This document shows, piece after piece, positions 1 to 9,846 of a DNA stretch of 64,000 nucleotides. This DNA is from Steinernema hermaphroditum (lineage: Eukaryota > Nematoda > Chromadorea > Rhabditida > Steinernematidae). The stretch lies in NCBI GenBank assembly GCA_030435675.1, contig CM059622.1, forward strand, positions 9,672,001 through 9,736,000, read 5' to 3'. Below the pieces are notes generated by a model, which was not told where the DNA came from, made no database searches, and saw only the letters and a list, made by a program, of their open reading frames with translations. The stretch's first letter is position 1. Each line of letters opens with the position of its first letter. The translations under genes were made by a program, and so were the position numbers.

Positions 1-1231
1 GTTTTTTGTGCGAGGACTTTACTTTTGGCTTTTATAGCTTGTATGCCTTGAGGGTGCAGGGTGCGCCGACCGCTGTCCCCGTTGTTGATCCTTGCCCAAT
101 TCGCTGTCAAACTTGCAGCTTCAATTCTCCAGGCATTTTTATGTGTCCCTTCGAAGCCGGAAACCTCGTTCAGCAAAATTGCCCTTCATCGCCTTTTTTG
201 AGTTCTCTGCCATCCGCGGAGGTAATACGGACACCACCACAAACGACGTAAAGTTTTGTTGGCTGTTGACATTTGGAATTCTTAATAAGCTCTTGTCACG
301 AAATTGTTGTCATCTACCCCTTGTCATTTCTGAACTGTGATTCTTTCATCAAATGCTCATTGATAGTCTGCGAAATAGTCATTGTTTTCATATGCCGGTT
401 CTCACTGTCACCTTGGTCGACTAAATAGTCCCTCTTCCAATCCATTTAACCAGATGTTTACAGATTTTACTCATTTTCACGTTTGTTGTACCATACGTGT
501 TTTCCCAGTATTATATTTATTGTTTTACATCGAACCGCCAGAAGTTGGCAAGCTCACAAGGCTGAGTCATCCTGGTTCTACTTATAAGCGTATTTATTTT
601 AAATTATATTGAAGTCGGTGCTTTCCGTTGATTCTCATCTCTAGTTGGTCGTCATTATCATGCTTGAAATGTCATAATTTTATATGGATGTTGTAATAAA
701 TACTAGCACTACCGACTTTGAGCGCCTATAATTTGAATTCTAATTGCCGTCCCTTCGGCAAGGTACCGTAATCTTGTGCGGATGCCGGCGCACTTTCCTG
801 AATGAACTGAGCCTGATTGTCAATGGCAAGACATTGTGGCAATTGCCTGGTGTTTGTGGCGCCTTTTTATCCAATTTCATCATTTGACTCTCCACTGAAT
901 GTGACTCAGAAAACGGTAGTTTTAATCAGATGCTCCCTTACCCTGAACATCCATATAGGCGTGTGCGGTTATCGATTTGTTCGTGTCGCGGCCGCGCTCT
1001 TTCTCTCTTCGTGGCTCGCGCCGGCTTCTTTCCACCCGTCCCGCCACTCCTCTACATCATATGAGCGCAGAGCGAAGCAGTACATAAATTTGGTAGCTTG
1101 TGGTGTAACCGCCGATTATCGTTCGTTTTCATCCAGTCATTGAACTTTTTCCGTGCACCTGATAAACGCAAGCTCTTCTGAGTTAAATGCGTTCAATATG
1201 CTTTCCATGCTTGGATTTTCAGTGATTCCTG
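1..1231. other. Left-edge region, no resolved gene
   Basis: No protein family is recognisable here. A cysteine-containing open frame on the + strand runs from the left edge to about 251 and could be the last coding part of a gene that begins outside the window; a GTAATA donor-like site lies near 222. An AATAAA on the + strand near 696 would suit the 3' end of such a gene. The rest looks intergenic, with an upstream zone for the MATH-BTB gene. A 108-residue frame at 817-1143 shows no recognisable domain and is not called. Confidence 0.3.
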
Positions 1232-2627
1232 ATGGAGCCGTCCAGCGGCGATATGTCGATGTCCATCGAATCGTCGACTGGGACCACCGCCGGGGCGTCC
1301 GGAGCTCATCATTTGGCACATGCCTCCGAAACCGAGATACGAGTTGAGGTACGCAATGCGCTCCGGTTGTTGTGGCAAACAAGGCATTCTTTTAGAATAT
1401 CGCCAGAAACTGGACCGTTAGGAACTTTTCCCACTGTTATCAAGGTAATAAGAAGTTGGAGCACTGGAACTATAGCCACGGTTTAGAGTATCTCGAGAAC
1501 TTCGTGAATCTCCCAAGAGGAGATGAAACGTTGACTTGGTCCATAAAAATCTATCCGAAGGGCAACGGAGAAAATAACAAAGAATTTGTGTTTCTTTGTT
1601 TGAATCGCGTTTTGTCCCCTGGTGGATCGTCAAGTTCCAAGAACAAAATTGGTTTCAAATCCAGATTCGTACTGCGGAACGCGGAAAACAAGGAGATCGA
1701 AATGCGTATTCATCCCAATCCATCCCATTCCGACTACGTTTCGTATATCAAAAGAGATGTTCTCTTCCCGCAGATAATGCCGGCTGATAGTATCACCGTT
1801 ACTGTAGAAATTGCAGCAGCCGTGGACACAGTTACCACCACTATTGACGAACCAGTACAGGTATCTCAGCCGTTGTCTTTTTAAAGGAACACACTGTTCA
1901 GGATATAAATTTTGAGAAGCAACTCGGAGAAGACTACTTGAAGCTTTTGCAAGATGATGTTCTTACCGATTTCACCATTCGCGTTGCCGACCGCGACATC
2001 CGCACTCACAGAGCAATTCTTGCCGCCAGATCCCCTGTTTTTGCAGCTATGTTCGCACACACAGATACGAAAGAAGCCAAGCAGGTTGGCTGGATTATTC
2101 TGCATGATTTCCATTTGTGTTTGCAGGGTCTTCTCGTCATTGAGGACATGGACTACGACGTTGTGAAGGAGATGCTCGCGTTTATCTACTGTGGCAAGTG
2201 CTCTCGAAATCTCAGCGAGCTGGCCTCTGAGTTGCTGATTGCGGCTGACAAGTACAGGTATACATCGAACAATCTTTTTCGTTCACACAACGTTCTTCCA
2301 GATTGGACGAACTGAAAATCCACTGCGAATACACCTTGATCCAAGAACTGACCACCGATAATGTGTGCCAGCTTTTCGTTGTTGGCCATATGTACTCTGC
2401 CGAACGCCTGAAGCAACGCTCAGCGGACTTCATGAAGCAGCATCTCACCGCCGTTACGAACACAAGGTAGTCACAGGATACAATTATTGTAACACAAGAC
2501 GAGCTTTAGTGGCTGGGACGAGCTCATCAATCGCCACCCTTCTTTGGTCACTTCCATCGTGCGCTACGTGGACAACAACAAGTGCGGCGGCAGCTCTGAC
2601 GACATCACAAACTCCAATCGATTGTAG
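1232..2627 (+). CDS. MATH-BTB protein, MEL-26/SPOP family (CUL3 adaptor)
   Basis: This is a substrate adaptor for cullin-3 ubiquitin ligases of the SPOP/MEL-26 type. Exons are 1232-1348, 1453-1860, 1902-2084, 2127-2257, 2302-2466 and 2504-2627, giving 375 residues with frame kept at every junction; human SPOP has 374. The MATH domain covers about residues 40-175 and includes WSIKIYPKGNGENNK. The BTB domain follows from about 190 (LTDFTIRVADRDI, ILAARSPVFAAMF), then a C-terminal 3-box/BACK-like part ending near SGWDELINRHPSLV, which aligns with the SPOP tail. The first intron (104 nt) has a weak acceptor, taagAAG, chosen because it restores the MATH start. The last intron uses acgag as acceptor for the same reason. 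Family and start are secure. Whether this is the MEL-26 orthologue or a paralogue cannot be decided here. Confidence 0.9.
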
Positions 2628-3470
2628 ATTCCAAGATTCAAGCTCTGATGACATGATCGATTGAGCTTTTTGCCCATAATTACATAGTGCTTTTCCGTAA
2701 TAACGCTTTTGCATAATTGTTATGATAGAATTTCTACTTTTCCGTGCCGAGGTATTTCGTTTCCCATCCCGATGTTTAATTCAGTGGTCCTGTGTGCCAG
2801 CCGAGTGTCCTGACCTTTTGCAATTGTTCATTCATATTGCTAATACGCCTTGGGTATCCTTGTAGTGCGATGTTCCCCGATATAAAAATTGTTTTGTGAC
2901 CAAAAACAGCGCACAATATGCTCGTTCTCATGTTGTGGCATTGCGCAGTGAGTTTGTTTCGCGCGCATAACGCGTCTCCCACAAAAAAATAGCCTCAGCT
3001 CGGTGAATCCACATAATTTGTTAAGAGTGGTGCATAGACTTTCTTCATGGGCTCGAACCCGCGTCGAGCGGTCCCGCAACCAAGCGCGTTTCCAATTAGC
3101 CACAAGGTCGCCGCTGAGCCATCCTTCGATCTGCCTTGTCTTCCCCTTCTTGCTTGGAGCAGACACTTTGCCCAACCGAGGAGGTACAACGCCTATCGCT
3201 TCTCTTTGCTTCCTCTCGGGTCTTTCCGGTGCTATACGCGCTCTATGTCCTCTTATCGCCGGAGGAAGGAAATGAAATGTGACGGTTCTCTTCACAGTGA
3301 AACCCCACGGTATTAAATACATCTTCATTCTCCAATACGATGATATTATAGGTTACAACCAACACAACAATGAGGGATATGAACATAATATCCAATAAAT
3401 TACAACAACGTAGCCAGCACTGAGACGGAGGATTTCCACCGTCCCCACTCCCGCATTTGATCACTCTATT
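2628..3470. other. Intergenic region between convergent genes
   Basis: These 843 bp lie between the 3' ends of the MATH-BTB gene and SEC63. Apart from the tRNA-like segment at 3037-3109 I see no gene. Open frames on both strands overlap each other and show no domain. Confidence 0.5.
3037..3109 (-). pseudogene. tRNA-like segment, probably a decayed tRNA or tRNA-derived repeat
   Basis: Read on the minus strand this is exactly 73 nt. It contains GGTTCGAGCCC, a perfect match to the pol III B box GGTTCGANNCC. Near its start is TGGCTAATTGG, an A box with one base missing. The outer ends pair partly (GACC with the last bases GTC). The anticodon and T stems pair poorly, so a working tRNA is unlikely. 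A covariance-model tRNA search would settle it. Confidence 0.35.
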
Positions 3471-6169
3471 TTACTCATCCTCGTCCGCTGAATCTGATCC
3501 GGACTCTTCTGTGTATTCCGAAAGATCTGCGGAATGGTCGTGTTCATCGTCTTCTTCATCTGTGTCTTCGTACTTGGGAAGCACAATCTCAGGAGCATCG
3601 GCAACGCTCAGCTGAAGCAATGATAACACGTCATGATTATGATAAATGCTTACCTTAACATCGATGGCGTAATCACAGTCAACATATGAATCTGACTTCA
3701 CGAACAAAGTGAGAGAATAGTTGCCTTTCTGTTGGGGAGCTGGGAACTTGATCTCAACCTGTAGGTGACACATGCAAATCAATCTCTTCAGCGCTGCTCA
3801 TACCGTTTCCTCGTCAATTAAGGTTTTACAGGAAATGACTGGAGAAACAAGTCTTCGCATCTTTTTATCGATGAGGTACAACCACCACCATTCGTATTTC
3901 TCACTGGGGAAATACGGTGCGTGGATGCTGTGAGTGAGTCGCGACTTTGCTTCCAAAACGTTTTTTTTTCTCGCCACTTCGTCGTGCTTTGCCCACTCTT
4001 CGTCGTCGTCATAGTCATCTTCACTTTCAGCTGCCGTACTTTCATCGTTATTCTTTTCTGGTGCTGAGCCATCATCCTCATCGTCACTGTTGTCTTCAGC
4101 AGAAGAATTCTCAGCTTCACTATCATTGTCGTTCTGTTCTTTGGCAGTTTCGTTCTCCTCAGTTTCTTCTTTCTTGTCATCCTTGCCCTTCTTCTTCTAA
4201 ACAATTAATTAGCGTAAAAAACGACACGATCTCTTCGTACCTTCGCAGTCTTCTTTGCTTTGGCAGATTTGGCCTTTTTCTGTGGAGGTTTTTCCCACAC
4301 TTTGCGTTTTGGCTGCTGAACGGTGCTGTGCTCTGTGCCTTCGGCTTCGGCTTGCACGGCAGCGGCCGCAGCAGCGACAGCAGCATCATGTGCTTCTTCA
4401 ACTTCTCGAATACGTCTTTCTGAGTCCAGCAATGGCTTACGGCAAAGATTCACACGAAGGGTTACAAGTGAACCAACGGTTACATTGTGCTTGTCATCTT
4501 CACCCTTGACTGAAAACAAGTGTATTTGTACCGTATCCAAGAAGCCAAACAAACCTTCAAAATTGGCAGAGATATCGAGTCTTGGCATGGATTCCAGAAC
4601 GAAACATATGTCTTCGTACTGCTGATCCTCGAATGAGTGAAGGACGGCTCTCCTCTTCGACTCATGCAAAGCAGCAAGATCGGAGCACGAATAAACTTTT
4701 TGCTAAAGCTGGTAATCAAGCAACGCATTCATAGCAACTAATACCTTTTTGAAGGCATTTAGGTTGTATTCCGAAATATGCGGCAGCTGAAGGAGGGTGC
4801 TTGACCGCGGCCACATGGCTTGAACGATCATAGGAAGCAAACGAGTAACATTTTCAATCGTTTCCAAAGAAGGCTGGCGCGACACATGGCCGTAGAAATA
4901 CAGCTGAACCATCAAACTGAGCATTTCTTCGACCAGAATAGGGCATTTCGCGATAATGTACAATTGGTCTAAAACAGAGAGTTACTGTAATACTAACATA
5001 AGGCTTGGACAGACCATTTTCTAGGTTCTCCGAGTCAAGGGGGAGGCGAGAAAGATGAGCGTGTAGGAGAGTTCGTGCTTTCAGGCTGTACGGATTAGAA
5101 AGAGGAGGCTCCCTTTTGCCTTCCCCAAGATTCTTCAAATCGCGCATAACCCGAGGAACTTCGACGTCATCAGTTTCTCTTTCAACGATCTCCTTGTTGT
5201 AATATTTCCAGAACTCAAATGAACCACCAAGAACCATCAGCATGCCTGAATAATGAGTGTTTAGGCGAGAAGACGACAAGTCACAGTACGATTAAACTCC
5301 ATCTTTGGCGTCTTTTGAAGGAAGTGGACGTACAATTGAGTGGTGTCCATAAGCACCTTATCTGCGCTATATTTAATCGAGTTGTACCACCAAATTCCAA
5401 CGGCAACAGGAAGAACAACCATGAACAGCAATCCGTAGAACGCGAGCACCCAAATTCCGTACTCCTTGCTAACAATCCACTTGGGGAGAGCAATTCCAAA
5501 GGTTGTGGCTAAAACGCACATCGAAGGTTAGAGCGTACCCATGACAAGCGACCAAAGCACCTTTGGGTCCGTCGGGATTTCCGTACTTCATCCAATTCTG
5601 ACGGGCTTCTTCGTCTGTCAAAGCCTGATAAGCTTTTGCAATAGCATCGAACTGTTGAGCGTCACCACCACGATCAGGATGAAGCTGCTTACTCAATTCG
5701 CGATACGCCTTCTTTATCTCTTTGACATCAGCTTCCTAAACAATCCATGCCAACATTCCTGTATTTGATCAAAACCGCTTACTCTGTCAAGACCAAGGAT
5801 ATTGTATGGATCGTACTCGACATGTTCGTGCTCAATTTGAGTGACTTTGTACGCCAGAAAAGCGAACAGTGCCCAAGCCAGCGCCAGTCCAACAAATTTG
5901 ATGGTTTTGATGGTTTTTTTCCAGGGCTGACACTCCATCTTCCGCTTATGTTTCCTCTCGCATCCTTCGCATTCACAACGGCGCTCCTTCTTGTGTTTTC
6001 CGTCGTCTAAACGGATTCAGTGGCGGACATACGCTGAACCAAACTAACCTTTTCTATCCGAGGGCCAAAAGAAAAACGTGCACGGAATCAAGAAGAGCAC
6101 ATAGAAACTGAGAGCGACGTAATAAAACGTCGTCCCCGTCTCGTCATATTCAAATTCAGCACGGCCCAT
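3471..6169 (-). CDS. SEC63: SEC63, ER translocon J-protein
   Basis: SEC63 sits in the ER membrane with the Sec61 channel and recruits BiP through a lumenal J domain. Ten exons (6049-6169, 5783-6006, 5561-5735, 5290-5508, 5015-5245, 4745-4968, 4241-4702, 3804-4196, 3654-3758, 3471-3611) give 764 residues; human SEC63 has 760. It starts MGRAEFEYDETGTTFYY, matching the family start. Membrane segments lie near residues 12-34, 79-96 and 190-212. The J domain covers about 103-167 with the HPD motif at 134-136, and is followed by FGIALPKWI. The Sec63/Brl domain covers about 225-530 and resumes near 690. It is interrupted by an Ala/Lys-rich and then acidic linker, and the tail is very acidic, as in other species. 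An extra Cys/Lys-rich stretch (ERRCECEGCERK) lies before the second membrane segment. All junctions are GT-AG and in frame. Confidence 0.96.
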
Positions 6170-8120
6170 GTTTAGTGGGCGTTGGCCGACTTCTGAAGAG
6201 CGAAAAGATTCACGGCGTTCAATGCAAACGAAAATGCGAGCGCGGATCAAGCCACGTGGACAGAAAGTGGACAAGAAGACTCGAGATGACGTGCGGGATC
6301 AACGAGCGGCGCCGTAACTGCAAATCGCGAGGGAGGCAGAAAACAACGTAGACCCGCGACTCCGTACGCGCGCGGCATCACCACCGACGTCGGGAGCTCC
6401 ACTTCGCGAGATTCAGTTCATGTTCGGCGAAAGAACCGACGATTCGCGACAGAGACGTTTCCACTAGACGCCTACGGCGGAAGAACGACACGTGGTCCAG
6501 ACTAGACGGAGACAGCTCCGAAGATTCCCGTAAAGTTCTACCGTTCGCTCATCGATTCATTTTCCACGGTGTGTCAAATGGCTCATTTTTGCGTCCGCGG
6601 CCGAGTAGTAAATGTCACACGTTAGGACACCGGTCTTGCCAGATCTTCAGTTACTCGTATCTTCAGATTTGCACCGATTATGATCGGTAACAGTGCCCGT
6701 TTTGTCCGCAAAATGATCAGCACCACGCATTCCATTAGTGAAATACATAACCGTTCGAAAAACGGTCGAAGTTCTGACTTTCTGACACTTTCATGTTAGC
6801 TCAAAATCACCTAGCCTACAAGCGAAATAACTTTCTCAATCTTACGTGCCTCGTGGCCGTTCGGTGCGCAAAATGTTCAGGAGACAACGACGCACAACTT
6901 CAACATATGAATTTTGATATCATGCATTATTCGCAGAGAAATCAGCAATTTACTACTGAAATCGTCGTTTTTCGCAAAAAACGACCTGTCGTAAGTGCGA
7001 AATAACTTTTCGTAGATAGCGTATTTTTTGCTCAGTCGGTACGCAAAATGTTCAGCGTACTCTAACGCACAAATTCAACATATGAATTTCGTTCTGATGC
7101 ACTGAGTGTCGAGAAAAGTTAAAAAAGAGGTCGAAAAATGACCGAAAAAAGTCAAATTTTTGGGATTTTTGATATTTTGGTATCAATCGATAGCTTTTGA
7201 CTTCATTAGTGATTTGCCGTCGGAATTAGTGCGAACGGACTGATCTGCACGGAATGACAGGCCAAAAACTACCCAGAAAGCGACCAGGTCCCGCCACGAA
7301 GCGGCGGACGTTTTCGTGAACTAATTTCCCTTATGCTGACACGCCGTGTTTCTCGTATTCGCTTTCACAGAGACGCGTCCCGCGGCGGTATATATTTAAT
7401 AATATATATGTGCATACTGTGCAAAGTCCTCTTCTCCAGACATGGTTAACGGGATGGCAATATGTTTTGTGACTTTGGAAATAGCACATGTCTAATTTTT
7501 GACAAAGATGCACTCAAGAAAACACTAAATGCGTAGCTTTTCAGGTTCTCAGGAGTTAGAAAACACCGACTTATGTTGAATTAAATATCGTACCTTATCG
7601 TTTCAGTCGTGTGATCCTGGCTACGCAGTTTTGTTTTCTTCCCGTTTATGGATTAGTCAGAAGCAGTTTTCGGTGTGTGGCAGTGACTCTCGACTTATCA
7701 AGTGGAAGTGTATTTGATGAATCCCAAAAAAATGTAGAGATTGGTGACTTCGTCGTGATTTCGTCAAACTTACCGTTGGTATTCCTGTGGGCAAACCGAG
7801 AGACTCGCTACGGTATTCTGTAGCAATAGATTTATTGGAGATACTTTGTGAATCACAACAGGGAGTTACTTCGGTCATTTGGAAGGGCCATGGGAATAGA
7901 AATCAACGAATGATCTGACAACGAGGACGGCATAGGTTGCCGCGAAAGGCACTAGAGGGTGAGGAACATATTTGACATCATCTGGCTATTATACTCTGTA
8001 CATCTGGGGGAATGGAGACCGCGGGAGGAGTCACGAATGGCAAGAGAATCATCGTTTCGAAATGTGAGGAATACCGTGCGAATAGAACATCTTCGAAATG
8101 GCATCTGGAAGGGAGATCGC
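6170..8120. other. Intergenic region with a TIR element
   Basis: About 1.95 kb lies between the SEC63 start and the ENL-type gene stop. The first 390 bp are GC-rich and should hold the SEC63 promoter. A TIR element occupies 6565-7348. From 7349 to 8120 I see only short frames without domains and the 3' flank of the minus-strand ENL-type gene. Confidence 0.5.
6565..7348 (-). mobile_element. Non-autonomous TIR element, family 1, copy A
   Basis: A 784-bp element begins CACGGTGTGTCA and ends TGACACGCCGTG, so its ends are inverted repeats. It has no coding capacity. Its full length matches copy B at 29532-30308 in reverse complement, including the internal hairpin-like zone around 6930-7020 and the segment around 6640-6725 that contains GATTATGATCGG. 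Part of it also matches copy C at about 44240-44755. Matching length and ends at two places define it as a transposed unit. Superfamily is unknown; no clear target duplication was read. Confidence 0.75.
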
Positions 8121-9846
8121 TCAGCGGCTCTGCTCGAAGCAGATACGGTAGAGGCTGGGTAGGAGTGACGGGTTGAGCTCACGGAGATCGCACTCGAGGC
8201 TGTCGTTGACAATGTTGACGAGGTGCGCCGACTCGGAAGAGATGAGGAAGTCGGCGACTTTCAGCACGGCGGCGGGATCCGTCATGCTGGCGATGAGGCC
8301 GGAAAGGGTTTCGATATCCACGGATTCGGAGTCGGAGGGACACGGCGACGAGGAGAGGTCGAAGTGCCCCGGGAAGACGCATGGAGAAGGCGGTGATGCG
8401 ACCGGAGAGGCGCTGGAGGGCGAGGCGGAGGAGCTGGAGGACCCGGAGGCGATCGAGGAGATCGGTGTTGACGGCGTCGGGCTCTCTACGAGGGGCGTGT
8501 TCGGCTTCCGGATGAGGGGAGAGCCGCCGCGCGCCCCCTCGGGCGTCTTCTTCCCGGGATGCCGGTTCTTCGGAAGCGAGGGGGTCGGCACCTTTTTCTC
8601 GGAGATCCGACTGGGGGGTCGGGAGCCATTCATCTGGGGCACGGAGAGACGACTCCCCGGAGCGACTCCAGAGGGCGAGGGCCGCGGCTTCTTCTCCGAG
8701 AAGAGCTGCTCCACGGACTCGTGCTTTCGCTTCCGGAGCTCCGCCGACTTCTGCGAAGCGCAGTTCTGTAGCGCGGTCGAGAAGAGGTCGTTCTCCGCGA
8801 TGCGGCCGGACTTCTTCTCCCGGGGCGTCCCCGACGCTGACGACGGTGGCGTCGCCCTCCCCGTCTCCTTCGCCTCCTTGGACTTCTTCAGCTTCTCTGT
8901 TTTCTGGCTGCGCTTCGCCGGGGAGCCCACAACGACGTCGGAAGACGCCTTGTACGCCGCCTTCGGCTTCTTCTCGATGAACAGTGAGGAGACCGAGGAT
9001 GTCGGTGACGAGTCGCCCGAAGCCACACCGCCGGAGCGCCGATCCTTCTTCGACGAAGATTCTTGGACGCCTCCGGTGACCACCTTATCGTCCGACGCGT
9101 ATTGGCGCGAGCTGGACTTGTGAGTCGATGAAGAAGGCGCCTTCGGAGGCATCGACGTCGAGGAGCAGTTCTCGCGCTCCTTCTCTCTCTGAAGCAGTGA
9201 GATTAAACCCGTAGATGGGAAAGAAGGTTCGAAGGCTAAGGTAAGATCACTTGCCTTGTCCTTCTTCTTCGAGCGGCGCTCCTCACGGTCACCTCCGGGC
9301 GTCTTCCCGCTCCGCGAGGATTCCTTCGAGTGGTGCTCCTTGGTGCGCGGACTCGTGCTGCCCGAGCAGTACTTGGGGATCATCTCCAGGAACTCCCGGG
9401 AGACGCGGTCAGGCAGTGCCAGGATCTGCGGGCGCCGGTAGCACGTCGTCTTCTCTGAACAGTCGTCGAAGAGGCGCCGTGGCGGGCGACTTACCGAACG
9501 AGAGGAAGAGGTCGTAGTTGAAGCTGAAGGGTTTCACCATCTCGTCGGCGAAGTAGACCATGACGTTGATGGTGAAGCCACCGTAGCCAGCCTCGTTTAC
9601 CTCGAAGGGCGGCCTTTTGACGATACGCTCGGGGTTCTTGAAGTCCGGGTGAAGTTTGAAGACGACCTTGCTGATGAAGCTGCGGTCGCTGGGCTGCTGG
9701 GGACCCGGCGTGCGCACGTAGACTTTCCAGCGGTGCGTGTAGTTCTCGACGGTCTTCTTCTCGAGCAGCTCGGCTTCCTGGCCCACGATAAGCGAGATGA
9801 GCTTCTTGCCCGAGGAGGCTACGGTTCCGGCCGATTGCGACAACAT
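8121..9846 (-). CDS. YEATS-domain protein, ENL/AF9 family
   Basis: ENL/AF9 proteins read acylated histone lysines and join elongation complexes (super elongation complex, DOT1L). Exons 9495-9846, 9255-9454 and 8121-9188 give 539 residues. The YEATS domain covers about residues 10-130 (ENYTHRWKVYVRTP, KVVFKLHPDF, GYGGFTINVMVYF). It is followed by a long Ser/Lys/Pro-rich low-complexity region. The C-terminus (SAHLVNIVNDSLECDLRELN) resembles the ANC1-homology domain that binds AF4, DOT1L or BCOR. A splice-acceptor-like ccttgcag lies about 20 nt upstream of the chosen ATG. Intron 1 is 40 nt. Intron 2 (9189-9254, 66 nt) has a GC donor and is itself open and in frame, so retention would add 22 residues. 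Codons are strongly G/C-ended. Confidence 0.88.

Noticed and set aside
1861..1886. 26-nt intron in the MATH-BTB gene ending at ttaaag
   Set aside because: A 41-nt intron ending at gttcag (1901) is longer, has a better acceptor and also keeps frame.
8173..9123. 316-residue open frame on the + strand over the ENL/AF9-type gene
   Set aside because: Antisense to the low-complexity, GC-rich exon 3; acidic repeat composition mirrors the Ser/Lys codons of the real gene.
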